A stretch of 14,635 nt of DNA from an uncultured Erysipelotrichaceae bacterium (GTDB taxonomy: Bacteria; Bacillota_I; Bacilli_A; Erysipelotrichales; Erysipelotrichaceae): contig CAKUWO010000028.1 in NCBI GenBank assembly GCA_934699415.1, positions 1 to 14,635 on the forward strand, written 5' to 3'. This document shows positions 5,778 to 13,981 of this stretch, piece by piece. A program made the position numbers and the translations under genes. Positions within the stretch are counted from its first letter, which is position 1. Each line of letters starts with the position of its first letter. The notes under the pieces are model-generated. The model saw nothing but the letters and a program-made list of their open reading frames with translations. It was not told the DNA's origin and did not search any database.

Positions 5778-7898
5778 ATGATTTCCTTTAATGATTTAAA
5801 TGATAGACAAAAAGAAGCTGTTGTCGATGATGCTTCTTATTTAAGAATTATTGCTGGTGCTGGCTCTGGTAAAACTAGAGTTTTAACTATGCGTATTGCT
5901 TATTTAATCTTAGAAAAACATATTCTACCTAAACATATCTTAGCCATTACTTTCACCAACAAAGCAGCCAATGAAATGAAAAGTAGAATTAATGAAATGC
6001 TTAAAGACCAAGGAGCAGGTACTTTTATTTCAACCATTCACTCTTTATGTGTAAGAATCTTAGTCGAAGATATTAATTCTTTAAATTATCCTCGTAATTT
6101 CACAATTTGTGATACCAATGATCAACATCAAATTTTAAAAGAGGCTTATAAAGAAATTGGTATTGATAAGAGTACAATTTCATATAGCGCAATGCTCAAT
6201 TATATCGGTGCTAATAAAACCAATGATATTTCAGTATCTAAAGCTCGTGAATTAGCATATCTTGATGAATATGAACTTAAAAAAGCGAAAGTTTATGATT
6301 ATTACCAAAAGCGTTTGGAACAATTATTTGCTTTGGACTTTGATGATTTGATTTTATTTACTTTAAGAATCTTTAAACAATTCCCGAATATTAAAGAAAA
6401 ATGGGCTAAACGTTTTGAATATGTTTTAGTAGATGAATTCCAAGACGTTGATAATAAACAATATGAATTAATAAAATATTTAACTTCTGCTCATAAACAT
6501 TTATATGTTGTAGGGGATCCTGACCAAACAATCTACACCTGGCGTGGAGCTGATGTAAATATCATCGTTAACTTTGAATCTGATTTTCCTGAAACTAAAA
6601 CAATCATCTTGAATCGTAACTATCGCTCTACTAATAATATTCTTGAAGGTGCTAACTCTTTAATTCGTAATAATAAAATGCGTATCGATAAAGATCTTTA
6701 TTCAGAAGCTGGCGATGGAGATAAGATTACTCATATGTCATTAGATAGTGAAGATAATGAAGCATATTATGTCGCTAAAGAAATTATTATGATGCATAAA
6801 GAAGGTATTAAATATAAAGATATTGCCGTTCTTTATCGCTCAAACTATTTATCAAGAGCGATTGAAAAAGCCTTCGTTGAATGTAAATTGCCTTATGTCA
6901 TATATGGTGGCTTACGTTTCTATGAGCGTGCTGAAATTAAAGATATACTCTCTTATTTAAGATTAATTGTTACAGAAGATGATTTAGCTTTTAGCCGTGT
7001 TATCAATACACCAAGAAGAGGTATCGGCAATACAACCATCGATAATCTTTTTAAATTAGCTCAAGAAAACAATCTTTCAATGTATCAAGTTATTAAAAGA
7101 GGCCTTTATCCTAAAAACCAAGCCACTTTCAATAGTTTTGTAAATATGGTTGAAAGATGGAAAATGATGTTAGAAAAAGAATCACTTGATAACTTATTTA
7201 GAGCTGTTCTTGATGAATCAGGATATCGTGAAATGCTAGAAAAGGACCATGAAACAGAACGCTTAGAAAACGTTAAATCATTACTTGATGACGTTAATAA
7301 CTATGTTGAAAACTATCCCGAAACTGGTCTTGAAGATTATTTGCAATTCATTTCTTTATATACCGATAAAGCTAACGATAAAGATGGTGATGCGATTAAT
7401 ATGCTTACAATTCATTCGGCTAAAGGCCTTGAATTTGATAATGTCTTTGTGATTGGCTTATCTGAAGGAATATTCCCAAGTGAAAGATCAATGCAAGAAA
7501 ACATTAAAGGTCTAGAAGAAGAAAGACGTTTAGCTTATGTCGCTTATACCAGAGCTCGTAAAAAGTTATATCTTACTGATAATCATCAATTCTCTTATGT
7601 AACACAGGGCAGTAAAACGCCATCACGTTTCATTAAAGAAATTGATAGTGCTTATATCAATGACCTTTCCAAGAAAGAAAAACCGGTAACTTCATTATTT
7701 GAAGGAAGTAAAGAATTTAAAGCTAGTACGAAACAAAATTCTAAAGTTAGTTATAAAAAAGGAGATCTTGTAAGTCATGCTGTCTTTGGTGATGGGGTTG
7801 TTATAAAGCTTGATGGTAACTTTGTATCAATTGCTTTTCCCTATCCTCATGGCACTAAAAAATTATTAGCTAGCCATCCATCTTTAAAGAAAAAATAA
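5778..7898 (+). CDS. pcrA: ATP-dependent DNA helicase PcrA/UvrD
   Basis: A 706-residue superfamily 1A 3'-5' helicase acting in DNA repair, replication restart and removal of blocks to replication. Motifs in order: Q motif LNDRQKEAV (7-15), Walker A AGAGSGKT (26-33), motif Ia ITFTNKAANEM (57-67), Walker B VDEFQD (218-223), motif III GDPDQTIYTWRGA (246-258), motif IV LNRNYRS, motif V TIHSAKGLEFDNVFVIGL, and motif VI EEERRLAYVAYTRARKKLYL. The C terminus has the small Tudor-like domain of PcrA (GDLVSHAVFGDGVV), which contacts RNA polymerase in relatives. Length and motif set are normal. It is a single-gene plus-strand unit that diverges from the methyltransferase operon and converges on the CmpB-like gene; the TAA overlaps the shared terminator. 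Confidence 0.97.
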   Translation: MISFNDLNDRQKEAVVDDASYLRIIAGAGSGKTRVLTMRIAYLILEKHILPKHILAITFTNKAANEMKSRINEMLKDQGAGTFISTIHSLCVRILVEDINSLNYPRNFTICDTNDQHQILKEAYKEIGIDKSTISYSAMLNYIGANKTNDISVSKARELAYLDEYELKKAKVYDYYQKRLEQLFALDFDDLILFTLRIFKQFPNIKEKWAKRFEYVLVDEFQDVDNKQYELIKYLTSAHKHLYVVGDPDQTIYTWRGADVNIIVNFESDFPETKTIILNRNYRSTNNILEGANSLIRNNKMRIDKDLYSEAGDGDKITHMSLDSEDNEAYYVAKEIIMMHKEGIKYKDIAVLYRSNYLSRAIEKAFVECKLPYVIYGGLRFYERAEIKDILSYLRLIVTEDDLAFSRVINTPRRGIGNTTIDNLFKLAQENNLSMYQVIKRGLYPKNQATFNSFVNMVERWKMMLEKESLDNLFRAVLDESGYREMLEKDHETERLENVKSLLDDVNNYVENYPETGLEDYLQFISLYTDKANDKDGDAINMLTIHSAKGLEFDNVFVIGLSEGIFPSERSMQENIKGLEEERRLAYVAYTRARKKLYLTDNHQFSYVTQGSKTPSRFIKEIDSAYINDLSKKEKPVTSLFEGSKEFKASTKQNSKVSYKKGDLVSHAVFGDGVVIKLDGNFVSIAFPYPHGTKKLLASHPSLKKK

Positions 7899-7919
7899 AG
7901 GCGTAGAATCTACGCCTTT
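7897..7919. terminator. Bidirectional terminator between pcrA and the cmpB-like gene
   Basis: A perfect 10-bp stem (AAAGGCGTAG with CTACGCCTTT) and a 3-nt loop, with a T run on both strands. It overlaps the stop codons of both convergent genes (TAA at 7896-7898; TAA at 7921-7919). Confidence 0.88.
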
Positions 7920-8683
7920 TACTTACCAAGTTCTTCTCTAGCTTCTTGAATAATATGTTGAATAGCTCCAAATGGACCACGAAGTTCTCTTTTTGGATAA
8001 GCTTTAGATAAATGGGTTTTGACATTCGCTTTAACTTTATCTTTAAGTTCTTTTAAAGCTTCATATTCAGGCTCATGTTTTGCCCATTCATGTAAACTCT
8101 CTTTATGAGCTTCTTTATCAGCTTCAAAACGCTCTTTTAAAGTCGCATAAGCTGCATAGGCTTTTTCATATATTCTTTTCTGCATAAAGAGATTCTTAAC
8201 TGTAAAGAAAAGATCCATAACAAAGCCAATACTTGCTAAACCTACTATAATGGTTAAGATATGTGATGGAATAGCCTCAACTCGACTTTTAATAAATGGA
8301 TGAATGAAATAAATAGCCACTAAAGATAATAAACCAAATAGTACTGCATTTAATAAACATACACGTCCTTTAATATTAAATTTATATTGTGAATAATCCC
8401 ACCAACGCATATGGAAAATCACTTCCATGATATAACTAGCGAAATATTCAAGAGCGCTAGTAATAATGGTTCCTAAAATAAAGACAAGAATAGGATATTC
8501 TCTTACTTTCTCCAAAGGATAAAGTATCAAAAGGGCACCAAAACCATAAATTGGGCAATACGGTCCATAAAGAAATCCACGGTTAATAAATTTCTTTGCT
8601 GGTATACCACAATATATGTCCTCACATATCCATCCTAAAAAAGCATAGATAAAGAAATAAGCAACAATTTCAACTATATTCAT
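7919..8683 (-). CDS. CmpB-like (putative ABC-transporter permease family) membrane protein
   Basis: A 254-residue integral membrane protein of the PF06541/COG4905 type. It shows the family motifs GFLYGPYCPIYGFGALLI (36-53) and WWDYSQYKFNIKGRVCLLNA (94-113). About five hydrophobic segments lie near 5-19, 42-56, 63-82, 108-127 and 140-162. They are followed by a long charged, helical, probably cytoplasmic tail (165-254) rich in Lys and Glu. The family name is historical and no transport function has been shown that I can rely on. It is the last gene of the reductase operon: its ATG overlaps the TGA of the preceding gene (ATGA), with SD AAAAGGAG, so synthesis is coupled to the dehydratase-like protein. 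The link suggests a membrane partner for that system, but this is inference. Confidence 0.82.
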   Translation of the reverse strand: MNIVEIVAYFFIYAFLGWICEDIYCGIPAKKFINRGFLYGPYCPIYGFGALLILYPLEKVREYPILVFILGTIITSALEYFASYIMEVIFHMRWWDYSQYKFNIKGRVCLLNAVLFGLLSLVAIYFIHPFIKSRVEAIPSHILTIIVGLASIGFVMDLFFTVKNLFMQKRIYEKAYAAYATLKERFEADKEAHKESLHEWAKHEPEYEALKELKDKVKANVKTHLSKAYPKRELRGPFGAIQHIIQEAREELGK

Positions 8684-9909
8684 AATTTCTCCTTTTGGAG
8701 TGACAAACGAGCATTAGCCATCAATAGACGAATACGGTTTTCTTGATTCACTTTTGAAGCTGATGGATCAAAATCAATTGCCACAATATTTGCATTAGGA
8801 TAATCGTCTTTAATCTTACGCACCATACCTTTCGCTACTATATGATTTGGTAAACATCCAAAAGGTTGGCACATAACAACGTTATCTACTCCTGACTTTA
8901 TAAGTGTAACAACTTCGCTTGTTAAAAGCCAACCCTCACCCATCTTTACGCCAGGATTAATATAAGTTTTTCCATTTTTAAACACTTCATCAAAATTATC
9001 TGGTAAATCATATTCACCATCTTCTTTTAACGCTTCTAAGAACTGGTTCTGTAAATTCATAATAGCTCTTTTTATAAAATGCATAACCGGTTGTTGAAGA
9101 ATATTCATACGGTAGTATTTATAGTCTATAAAAGAATTTTGAATACAATATAATCCAAAATCTAAAACACCAGATAAAACCGGCTCAAAACCATCATCAA
9201 TCAAGAAATCTTCAAGATGTGAATTACCCAAAGGTGAATATTTCATATAAATCTCACCAACAATACCAATTTTAACTTTTTTACAATTACGATCTTGTGG
9301 CACATCCTTCATTTTTTGAATAATCATTCTTAATATTTTCTTTGATTTTAAATATTGGTTAGATTCAAAATCCTTTATTAATATTTCAACAATTTCATCA
9401 ATTGCTTTTTCGGTTGCTCCTTTTTCAGTTTCATATGGTTTGATTTGGTTTTTAAGCCATAATAATGCATCACCATATTCAGCCGCATACAATAAAGAAA
9501 GTATCATCGTTGGGGTAAAATGTAATGAATTACCCTTTTCTAAGCCAGCATAATTAATAGAAAAACATGGAACTTTTTCCATACCTTCTTGTTTAAGAGC
9601 TTTGCGGAGTAAAGAAATATAATTAGAAGCACGGCATCCACCAGCGGTTTGTGTCATAACTAACGCAGTATGATCTAAGTCATATTTACCTCTTTTTAAA
9701 GCATCAATCATTTGTCCTACAACCAATAAGCATGGATAACAAGTATCATTATGAACATGCGATAGTCCTGCCTCTTTTACTTTGTCGCCTTCATTAGTTA
9801 ATATCTCAAGATGATAGCCATTTTTTTCAAGAATTGGCGTTAATAGTTTGAAGTGGATAGGAAGCATTGAAGGGCCAAGGATTAAATAATCTTTAGGATT
9901 TATAGCCAT
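8680..9909 (-). CDS. 2-hydroxyacyl-CoA dehydratase-like iron-sulfur protein (COG3581 type)
   Basis: A 409-residue homologue of the HgdB/double-cubane-cluster type reductase components. Conserved cysteines sit in CYPC (57-60), GGCRASNY (91-98), VPCFSINY (113-120) and MCQPFGCLPNH (346-356), which fits binding of an Fe-S cluster that takes electrons from the activase. The motif QPFGCLPNH is typical of the COG3581 branch. That branch often forms the C-terminal part of a single giant protein with tandem activase domains; here it is a separate gene whose ATG overlaps the activase stop by 1 nt (TAATG), with SD AGAGG. It is probably cytoplasmic and oxygen-sensitive. The substrate cannot be told: the family includes acyl-CoA dehydratases and ATP-driven reductases of small molecules. 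Confidence 0.85.
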   Translation of the reverse strand: MAINPKDYLILGPSMLPIHFKLLTPILEKNGYHLEILTNEGDKVKEAGLSHVHNDTCYPCLLVVGQMIDALKRGKYDLDHTALVMTQTAGGCRASNYISLLRKALKQEGMEKVPCFSINYAGLEKGNSLHFTPTMILSLLYAAEYGDALLWLKNQIKPYETEKGATEKAIDEIVEILIKDFESNQYLKSKKILRMIIQKMKDVPQDRNCKKVKIGIVGEIYMKYSPLGNSHLEDFLIDDGFEPVLSGVLDFGLYCIQNSFIDYKYYRMNILQQPVMHFIKRAIMNLQNQFLEALKEDGEYDLPDNFDEVFKNGKTYINPGVKMGEGWLLTSEVVTLIKSGVDNVVMCQPFGCLPNHIVAKGMVRKIKDDYPNANIVAIDFDPSASKVNQENRIRLLMANARLSLQKEKL

Positions 9910-12827
9910 TATTTCTTACCTCTTTTTGTTGTTTCTTTCATCGAACGTAAACGTATCTTAACTGCTCCAAGATTATCGATTTCATCAATTTTAATCTGTG
10001 TATAAAAATGATTATTAGCACGCAATATTTCTTTTACCTCATCAGTAGTGATGGCATCGATTCCACATCCAAAGCTTACAAGTTGAATTAATTCTACATC
10101 TCTATTTTGACTCGCATAATAAGCAGCCCGATATAATCTAGCATGATAAGTCCATTGATTTAATACATTTACTTTATAAGAACCATCATGTGGCACTGAT
10201 TCTTCAGATATTACAACATAACCTAGTTGGGTCAAAAGATGATTGATTTGATGATTAATCAATGGATCTAAATGATATGGTCGTCCACATAGTAGTGCTA
10301 TTGGATAATGATTACTTCTTGCATAAGCAATTGTTTCTTCTTGTTTTTTAAGGAGCATATTTTTAAAGCGAATATAATTTTCTTCACCTTTTGTAAATGC
10401 TTTATGTAAATCATGTTTTTTAAAAGTAATACCAATCTTTTTAAAATGATTGGCAATAGCTTTGCAGAAAGATAAAGGATTATCAAAACTTAAATAAGGA
10501 TAAACAAACTTAACATCATTTAGGTCACTATTTCCTGCAATAACTTCAGGATAATAAGCAACTAATGGACAATTGTAATGATTATCAGATTGATGCTCAT
10601 CAATGTTATAGGTCATGCAAGGATAAAAAATAACATCTACATTCTTTTCTTTGATAAGCTCATCAATATGACCGTGAACTAATTTAGCTGGAAAACATGC
10701 AGTATCGCTTGGAATATTTTGTTGAGCACTACGATACATACTTTTTGTAGATGGGCTACTCCAAACAACTTCCATATTTAAAACATCAAAGAAGGCATTC
10801 CAGAATGGCAATAAATCATAATTATTTAAAACTAGTGGCATACCAATCTTCTTTTCATGATGATATTTATTCTTCTCTTCATTTAATAATTTAGTCTTAA
10901 TATCATACATGTCTGGTAAATTTTTATGTCTTTGAGCAAGTGGTATCATTCGATCACATTTATTTCCAGCAACCATTACTGTTCCATCATTAAAAGTATT
11001 GATAGTTAAGGAACAATGATTCGTACATCCACCGCAACTTGTTGAGCGTGAACTATGCGAAAAAAGGTTGATTTCTTCTTTATTTAATATGCTACTTTTG
11101 CCATTACTATTATTTTCAGCATATAACGCAGCGCCATAAGCACCCATTAAATGAGCAATTGATGGTCTAATTACCTCTTTATTAAGTTCTTGTTCAAAAG
11201 AGCGCAATACGGCATCATTTAAAAATGTGCCTCCTTGTACAACAATATTATCACCAATATCATCTCTAGATTTTGCACGAATGACTTTATATAATGCATT
11301 CTTCACTACCGATCTACATAATCCAGCCGAAATATCATTAATCGTTGCACCATTTTTTTGTGCTTGTTTAACGCCCGAATTCATGAAAACTGTGCATCTT
11401 GTACCAAGTTCAACCGGATGTTCAGCTTTTAAAGCTAAACCAGCAAATTCTTTAGAACTATAGCCCATAGATTTTGCGAATGTTTCAATGAAAGAACCAC
11501 ATCCCGATGAACATGCTTCATTAAGTACAATGTCATCAATTCTGCCATCTCTTATACGGAAACATTTAATATCTTGACCACCAATATCTAAAATAAAATC
11601 TACATTAGGATTAAAAAGTTTAGCTGCCGTATAATGAGCCATTGTTTCAACAATACCACCGTCTAATTTAAATGCATGGCGCATAAGTTCTTCGCCATAT
11701 CCTGTAGCATAAGCTCCTACAATCACCATATCATCTGGTGCTTCGTTATAAATGCTAATTAAATCTTCCTTTACAACATCTAAAGGATTTCCCTTATTAG
11801 ATGAATATGATTCATATAAAATATCATGGTTTTCATTTAAAAGAACTAATTTAGTGGTTGTTGAACCAGAATCAATTCCTAAATAAGTTTTGCCATGTGC
11901 ATCTTTTAAAGGTTGATAATTTGCATCATGAATATGGTGACGCTCTTTAAACATTTGATAAGCTGCATCGTTTTCGAATAAAGGCTCAGTTAAAGCGATT
12001 TTTGATGGCATTTGAATAAGCTTTAAAAGCTCTTTTTCTAATTCTTCAAAAGAATATTTTTTCTCGCTACATAAAGCTGCTCCTAAAGCCACAAAATTAA
12101 TTGCTGTTTCTGGAACAATCACATCTTCTTCTTTTAGTTTAAGTGTTTTAATAAATAAATCTCTTAAAGAGTCCAAAAAGAATAAAGGCCCTCCAAGAAA
12201 CATAACTCGGCCTTCAATCTTTCTTCCTTGTGCTAAAGAAGTAATTGTTTGATCCACGACTGCTTGAAATATTGATGCTGAAAGGTCACTTTTTGCAACG
12301 CCTTGATTTATTAATGGCTGAACATCTGTTTTCGCAAAAACCCCACAACGAGAAGCAATAGGATATATCTTTTCGTGTTTTGCTGCCATTTTATTCATTT
12401 CATCCAAAGAAATATTTAATAAGCTTGCCATTTGATCAATAAAAGCACCGGTACCACCAGCGCAAGTACTATTCATTCTTTGTTCAATTGAGCCTTTAAA
12501 GAAAAGAATCTTGGCATCCTCTCCTCCAAGTTCAATTGCGGCATCAACATCAGGATAATACCTTTTGCAAGCTGCAGCACTTGCGAAAACCTCTTGAACA
12601 AAAGGTATATTCCCCTCTTCAGATAATCCTAACGCTCCAGAACCTGAGAAAGCAAAAGTGAATTCATCTTTAGTAAATTCTTTTAATTCATATAACTTAT
12701 CAAGTGCCTTTTGTCTTACTTTAGAAAAATGGCGCTCATAACTCTTATAACAAATATTACCTTTATCATCTATTACTACTGCTTTAATGGTAGTAGAACC
12801 CACATCAAATCCAATATGATAATTCAT
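9909..12827 (-). CDS. Tandem HgdC/BadF-type activase fused to a DUF2229-like domain
   Basis: A 972-residue protein. ATPase domain 1 (about 3-255) has GFDVGSTTIK (6-15), NSTCAGGTGAF (119-129, Cys122) and SRCGVFAKTDVQP (159-171, Cys161). ATPase domain 2 (about 315-570) has GIDSGSTTTK (317-326), NEACSSGCGSF (436-446, Cys439) and GTRCTVF (475-481, Cys478). In HgdC the two cysteines bridge a [4Fe-4S] cluster between subunits; here both copies keep them. The C-terminal part (about 590-972) is of the COG3580/DUF2229 type, with a four-Cys motif CGGC-x3-C-x18-C (598, 601, 605, 624), DTACFPAK, FYPCM, LLCGRPYHLDP and FGCGIDAITTDE. It should use ATP to push low-potential electrons to the COG3581-like partner encoded next. 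The SD is AAGGAGG; promoter elements upstream (a TATGAT near 12870) are weak. First gene of a three-gene operon. Confidence 0.9.
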   Translation of the reverse strand: MNYHIGFDVGSTTIKAVVIDDKGNICYKSYERHFSKVRQKALDKLYELKEFTKDEFTFAFSGSGALGLSEEGNIPFVQEVFASAAACKRYYPDVDAAIELGGEDAKILFFKGSIEQRMNSTCAGGTGAFIDQMASLLNISLDEMNKMAAKHEKIYPIASRCGVFAKTDVQPLINQGVAKSDLSASIFQAVVDQTITSLAQGRKIEGRVMFLGGPLFFLDSLRDLFIKTLKLKEEDVIVPETAINFVALGAALCSEKKYSFEELEKELLKLIQMPSKIALTEPLFENDAAYQMFKERHHIHDANYQPLKDAHGKTYLGIDSGSTTTKLVLLNENHDILYESYSSNKGNPLDVVKEDLISIYNEAPDDMVIVGAYATGYGEELMRHAFKLDGGIVETMAHYTAAKLFNPNVDFILDIGGQDIKCFRIRDGRIDDIVLNEACSSGCGSFIETFAKSMGYSSKEFAGLALKAEHPVELGTRCTVFMNSGVKQAQKNGATINDISAGLCRSVVKNALYKVIRAKSRDDIGDNIVVQGGTFLNDAVLRSFEQELNKEVIRPSIAHLMGAYGAALYAENNSNGKSSILNKEEINLFSHSSRSTSCGGCTNHCSLTINTFNDGTVMVAGNKCDRMIPLAQRHKNLPDMYDIKTKLLNEEKNKYHHEKKIGMPLVLNNYDLLPFWNAFFDVLNMEVVWSSPSTKSMYRSAQQNIPSDTACFPAKLVHGHIDELIKEKNVDVIFYPCMTYNIDEHQSDNHYNCPLVAYYPEVIAGNSDLNDVKFVYPYLSFDNPLSFCKAIANHFKKIGITFKKHDLHKAFTKGEENYIRFKNMLLKKQEETIAYARSNHYPIALLCGRPYHLDPLINHQINHLLTQLGYVVISEESVPHDGSYKVNVLNQWTYHARLYRAAYYASQNRDVELIQLVSFGCGIDAITTDEVKEILRANNHFYTQIKIDEIDNLGAVKIRLRSMKETTKRGKK

Positions 12828-12885
12828 GATGCCTCCTTATTCATAATTTTTATCTATTTTTTATCATAAGATTAAAAATTTCCTA

Positions 12886-12913
12886 TTTACATTTACAGTT
12901 TTTATGGTATGAT
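12886..12913 (+). promoter_or_regulatory. tRNA-His promoter
   Basis: TTTACA (12886-12891), a 16-nt spacer and TATGAT (12908-12913) are followed about 13 nt later by the tRNA. The rest of the 12828-12925 gap is AT-rich and must also hold the divergent activase promoter. Confidence 0.55.
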
Positions 12914-12925
12914 TATTTTTGCGAT

Positions 12926-13003
12926 GGCGGTTGTGGTGAAGCTGGTTAACACACCAGATTGTGGCTCTGGCATTCGTGGGTTCGAGTCCCATCAATCGCC
13001 CCA
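12926..13003 (+). tRNA. tRNA-His (anticodon GTG)
   Basis: The cloverleaf can be folded by eye. The acceptor stem GCGGTTG (12927-12933) pairs with CAATCGC (12993-12999) with one G-T pair. The anticodon stem CCAGA/TCTGG encloses GTG at 12961-12963. The T arm is GTGGG-TTCGAGT-CCCAT. The extra G at -1 (12926), a hallmark of tRNA-His, lies opposite the discriminator C13000. CCA is encoded at 13001-13003. It stands alone, on the strand opposite to its flanking genes. Confidence 0.96.
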
Positions 13004-13013
13004 TTTGCTTATT

Positions 13014-13037
13014 AAACCTGTGCAAACAGGTTTTTTT
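13014..13037 (+). terminator. tRNA-His terminator
   Basis: An 8-bp stem (AAACCTGT with ACAGGTTT), a GCAA tetraloop and a run of seven T, starting 10 nt after the tRNA CCA end. Confidence 0.9.
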
Positions 13038-13049
13038 AATACCTAAAAT

Positions 13050-13086
13050 AATTAAAAAGAAAAATGAGTTTAAAAACTCACTTTTT
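13050..13086 (-). terminator. Terminator of the patatin-like gene
   Basis: On the minus strand AAAAGTGAGTTT pairs with AAACTCATTTTT (about 11-12 bp with one G-U), followed by a T-rich tail. The gene's TGA stop (13080-13078) is inside the 5' arm, as in the hairpin at 2924-2953. Confidence 0.75.
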
Positions 13087-13935
13087 AAATATCGCAAATA
13101 TTTCTTCTTTACGTGCTTCCATATCACTTCTACCAAGATCATATAAAGTACGTAAATCAGCTTTATCACCTTTCATTCTTGATACTGGAATAGTTTTAGA
13201 AGGCAAAATCCAAGTAGCCTTATTTTCTTTTTCTAAATTCTTAATTGTTTCAATTTGTGAATTATAGTTCTCATGACGAATACTATAATCTTCAGCAATT
13301 TTTGGATGTGATAAATAATTTAAACGCATTAATAAACGTAAAAAGAAACCAGCTTTCTTACGCTTATAATCACCAGGTTTAGTAGTAATTATTAAATATT
13401 TCTCATTCTCATCTTTGATAGCTTCATTTACAGGAATCATATCAGTAATACCACCATCAAGATATTCACCACCATCATATTTCACAATACGACCAATTAT
13501 TGGTAAAGTAACCGACCCCTTAAGTAAATTCATACCAACATCAAGATCTTTAATCTCTTTATAAATTGTCTTATCTACTGATAAATCATATAAACCAATC
13601 TTGGCACTTTTATCTTTGGCAGTATCAATTACTTTTTGCATATCAAAGCCAAATACATCAGGAAGAATATAATTAAATAAATAATCATATCCAACAATTC
13701 TTCCTTCTCTTAAAAGTGGTTTAAGTCCAACTAAATGATCATCAGCGATATAATCGGTAGATAAATCATATAAATATTTCTTCTCCTTAATTAAGAAGGA
13801 GCATAAATGTACTGCTCCTGTTGAAATACCATAATGAGTATCAAATTCAATTCCGTTGTCAATTAACCATGACAGGCAACCTGCGGTATATGCCCCACGC
13901 ATTCCGCCGCCTTCCATTACTAATGCTGTTTTCAT
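13078..13935 (-). CDS. Patatin-like phospholipase/acyl hydrolase
   Basis: A 285-residue protein with the full patatin dyad. The oxyanion loop is EGGGMRGAYTAG (8-19), the nucleophile motif GISTG gives Ser38, and DGG at 160-162 gives catalytic Asp160. Length and motif spacing match bacterial cytoplasmic patatins of the YjjU/RssA-like group. There is no signal peptide. The likely role is hydrolysis of phospholipid or lipid acyl esters; substrate unknown. It is a single-gene unit divergent from the rhomboid gene, with only 46 nt between the two starts. No SD is visible; a TAAAAT ends 6 nt before the ATG, consistent with a leaderless mRNA. Confidence 0.92.
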   Translation of the reverse strand: MKTALVMEGGGMRGAYTAGCLSWLIDNGIEFDTHYGISTGAVHLCSFLIKEKKYLYDLSTDYIADDHLVGLKPLLREGRIVGYDYLFNYILPDVFGFDMQKVIDTAKDKSAKIGLYDLSVDKTIYKEIKDLDVGMNLLKGSVTLPIIGRIVKYDGGEYLDGGITDMIPVNEAIKDENEKYLIITTKPGDYKRKKAGFFLRLLMRLNYLSHPKIAEDYSIRHENYNSQIETIKNLEKENKATWILPSKTIPVSRMKGDKADLRTLYDLGRSDMEARKEEIFAIFKK

Positions 13936-13941
13936 AAAGTC

Positions 13942-13971
13942 ATTTTAAAACTTTATGCTCAATTTATGCAA
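13942..13971 (-). promoter_or_regulatory. Promoter of the patatin-like gene
   Basis: On the minus strand TTGCAT (13971-13966), an 18-nt spacer and TAAAAT (13947-13942) are followed by 6 nt and the ATG at 13935. The -35 half overlaps the -10 region of the opposite-strand rhomboid promoter, so the two promoters may exclude each other. Confidence 0.45.
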
Positions 13972-13975
13972 TAAT
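13967..13975 (+). promoter_or_regulatory. Extended -10 promoter of the rhomboid gene
   Basis: TGC-AATAAT (13967-13975) fits an extended -10 and ends exactly 6 nt before the ATG at 13982. No good -35 is present. No SD lies between it and the ATG. Confidence 0.42.
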
Positions 13976-13981
13976 AGTATT

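Noticed and set aside
11227..11463. Plus-strand ORF antisense to the activase gene, and other 60-80 residue ORFs opposite coding genes (636-857, 1984-2211, 5218-5421)
   Set aside because: These are shadows of strongly conserved genes on the other strand, with no SD or family features.
12864..13169. Minus-strand ORF of 101 residues
   Set aside because: It runs antisense through the tRNA-His gene and its terminator and overlaps the end of the patatin-like gene. It has no SD and no recognisable protein features.
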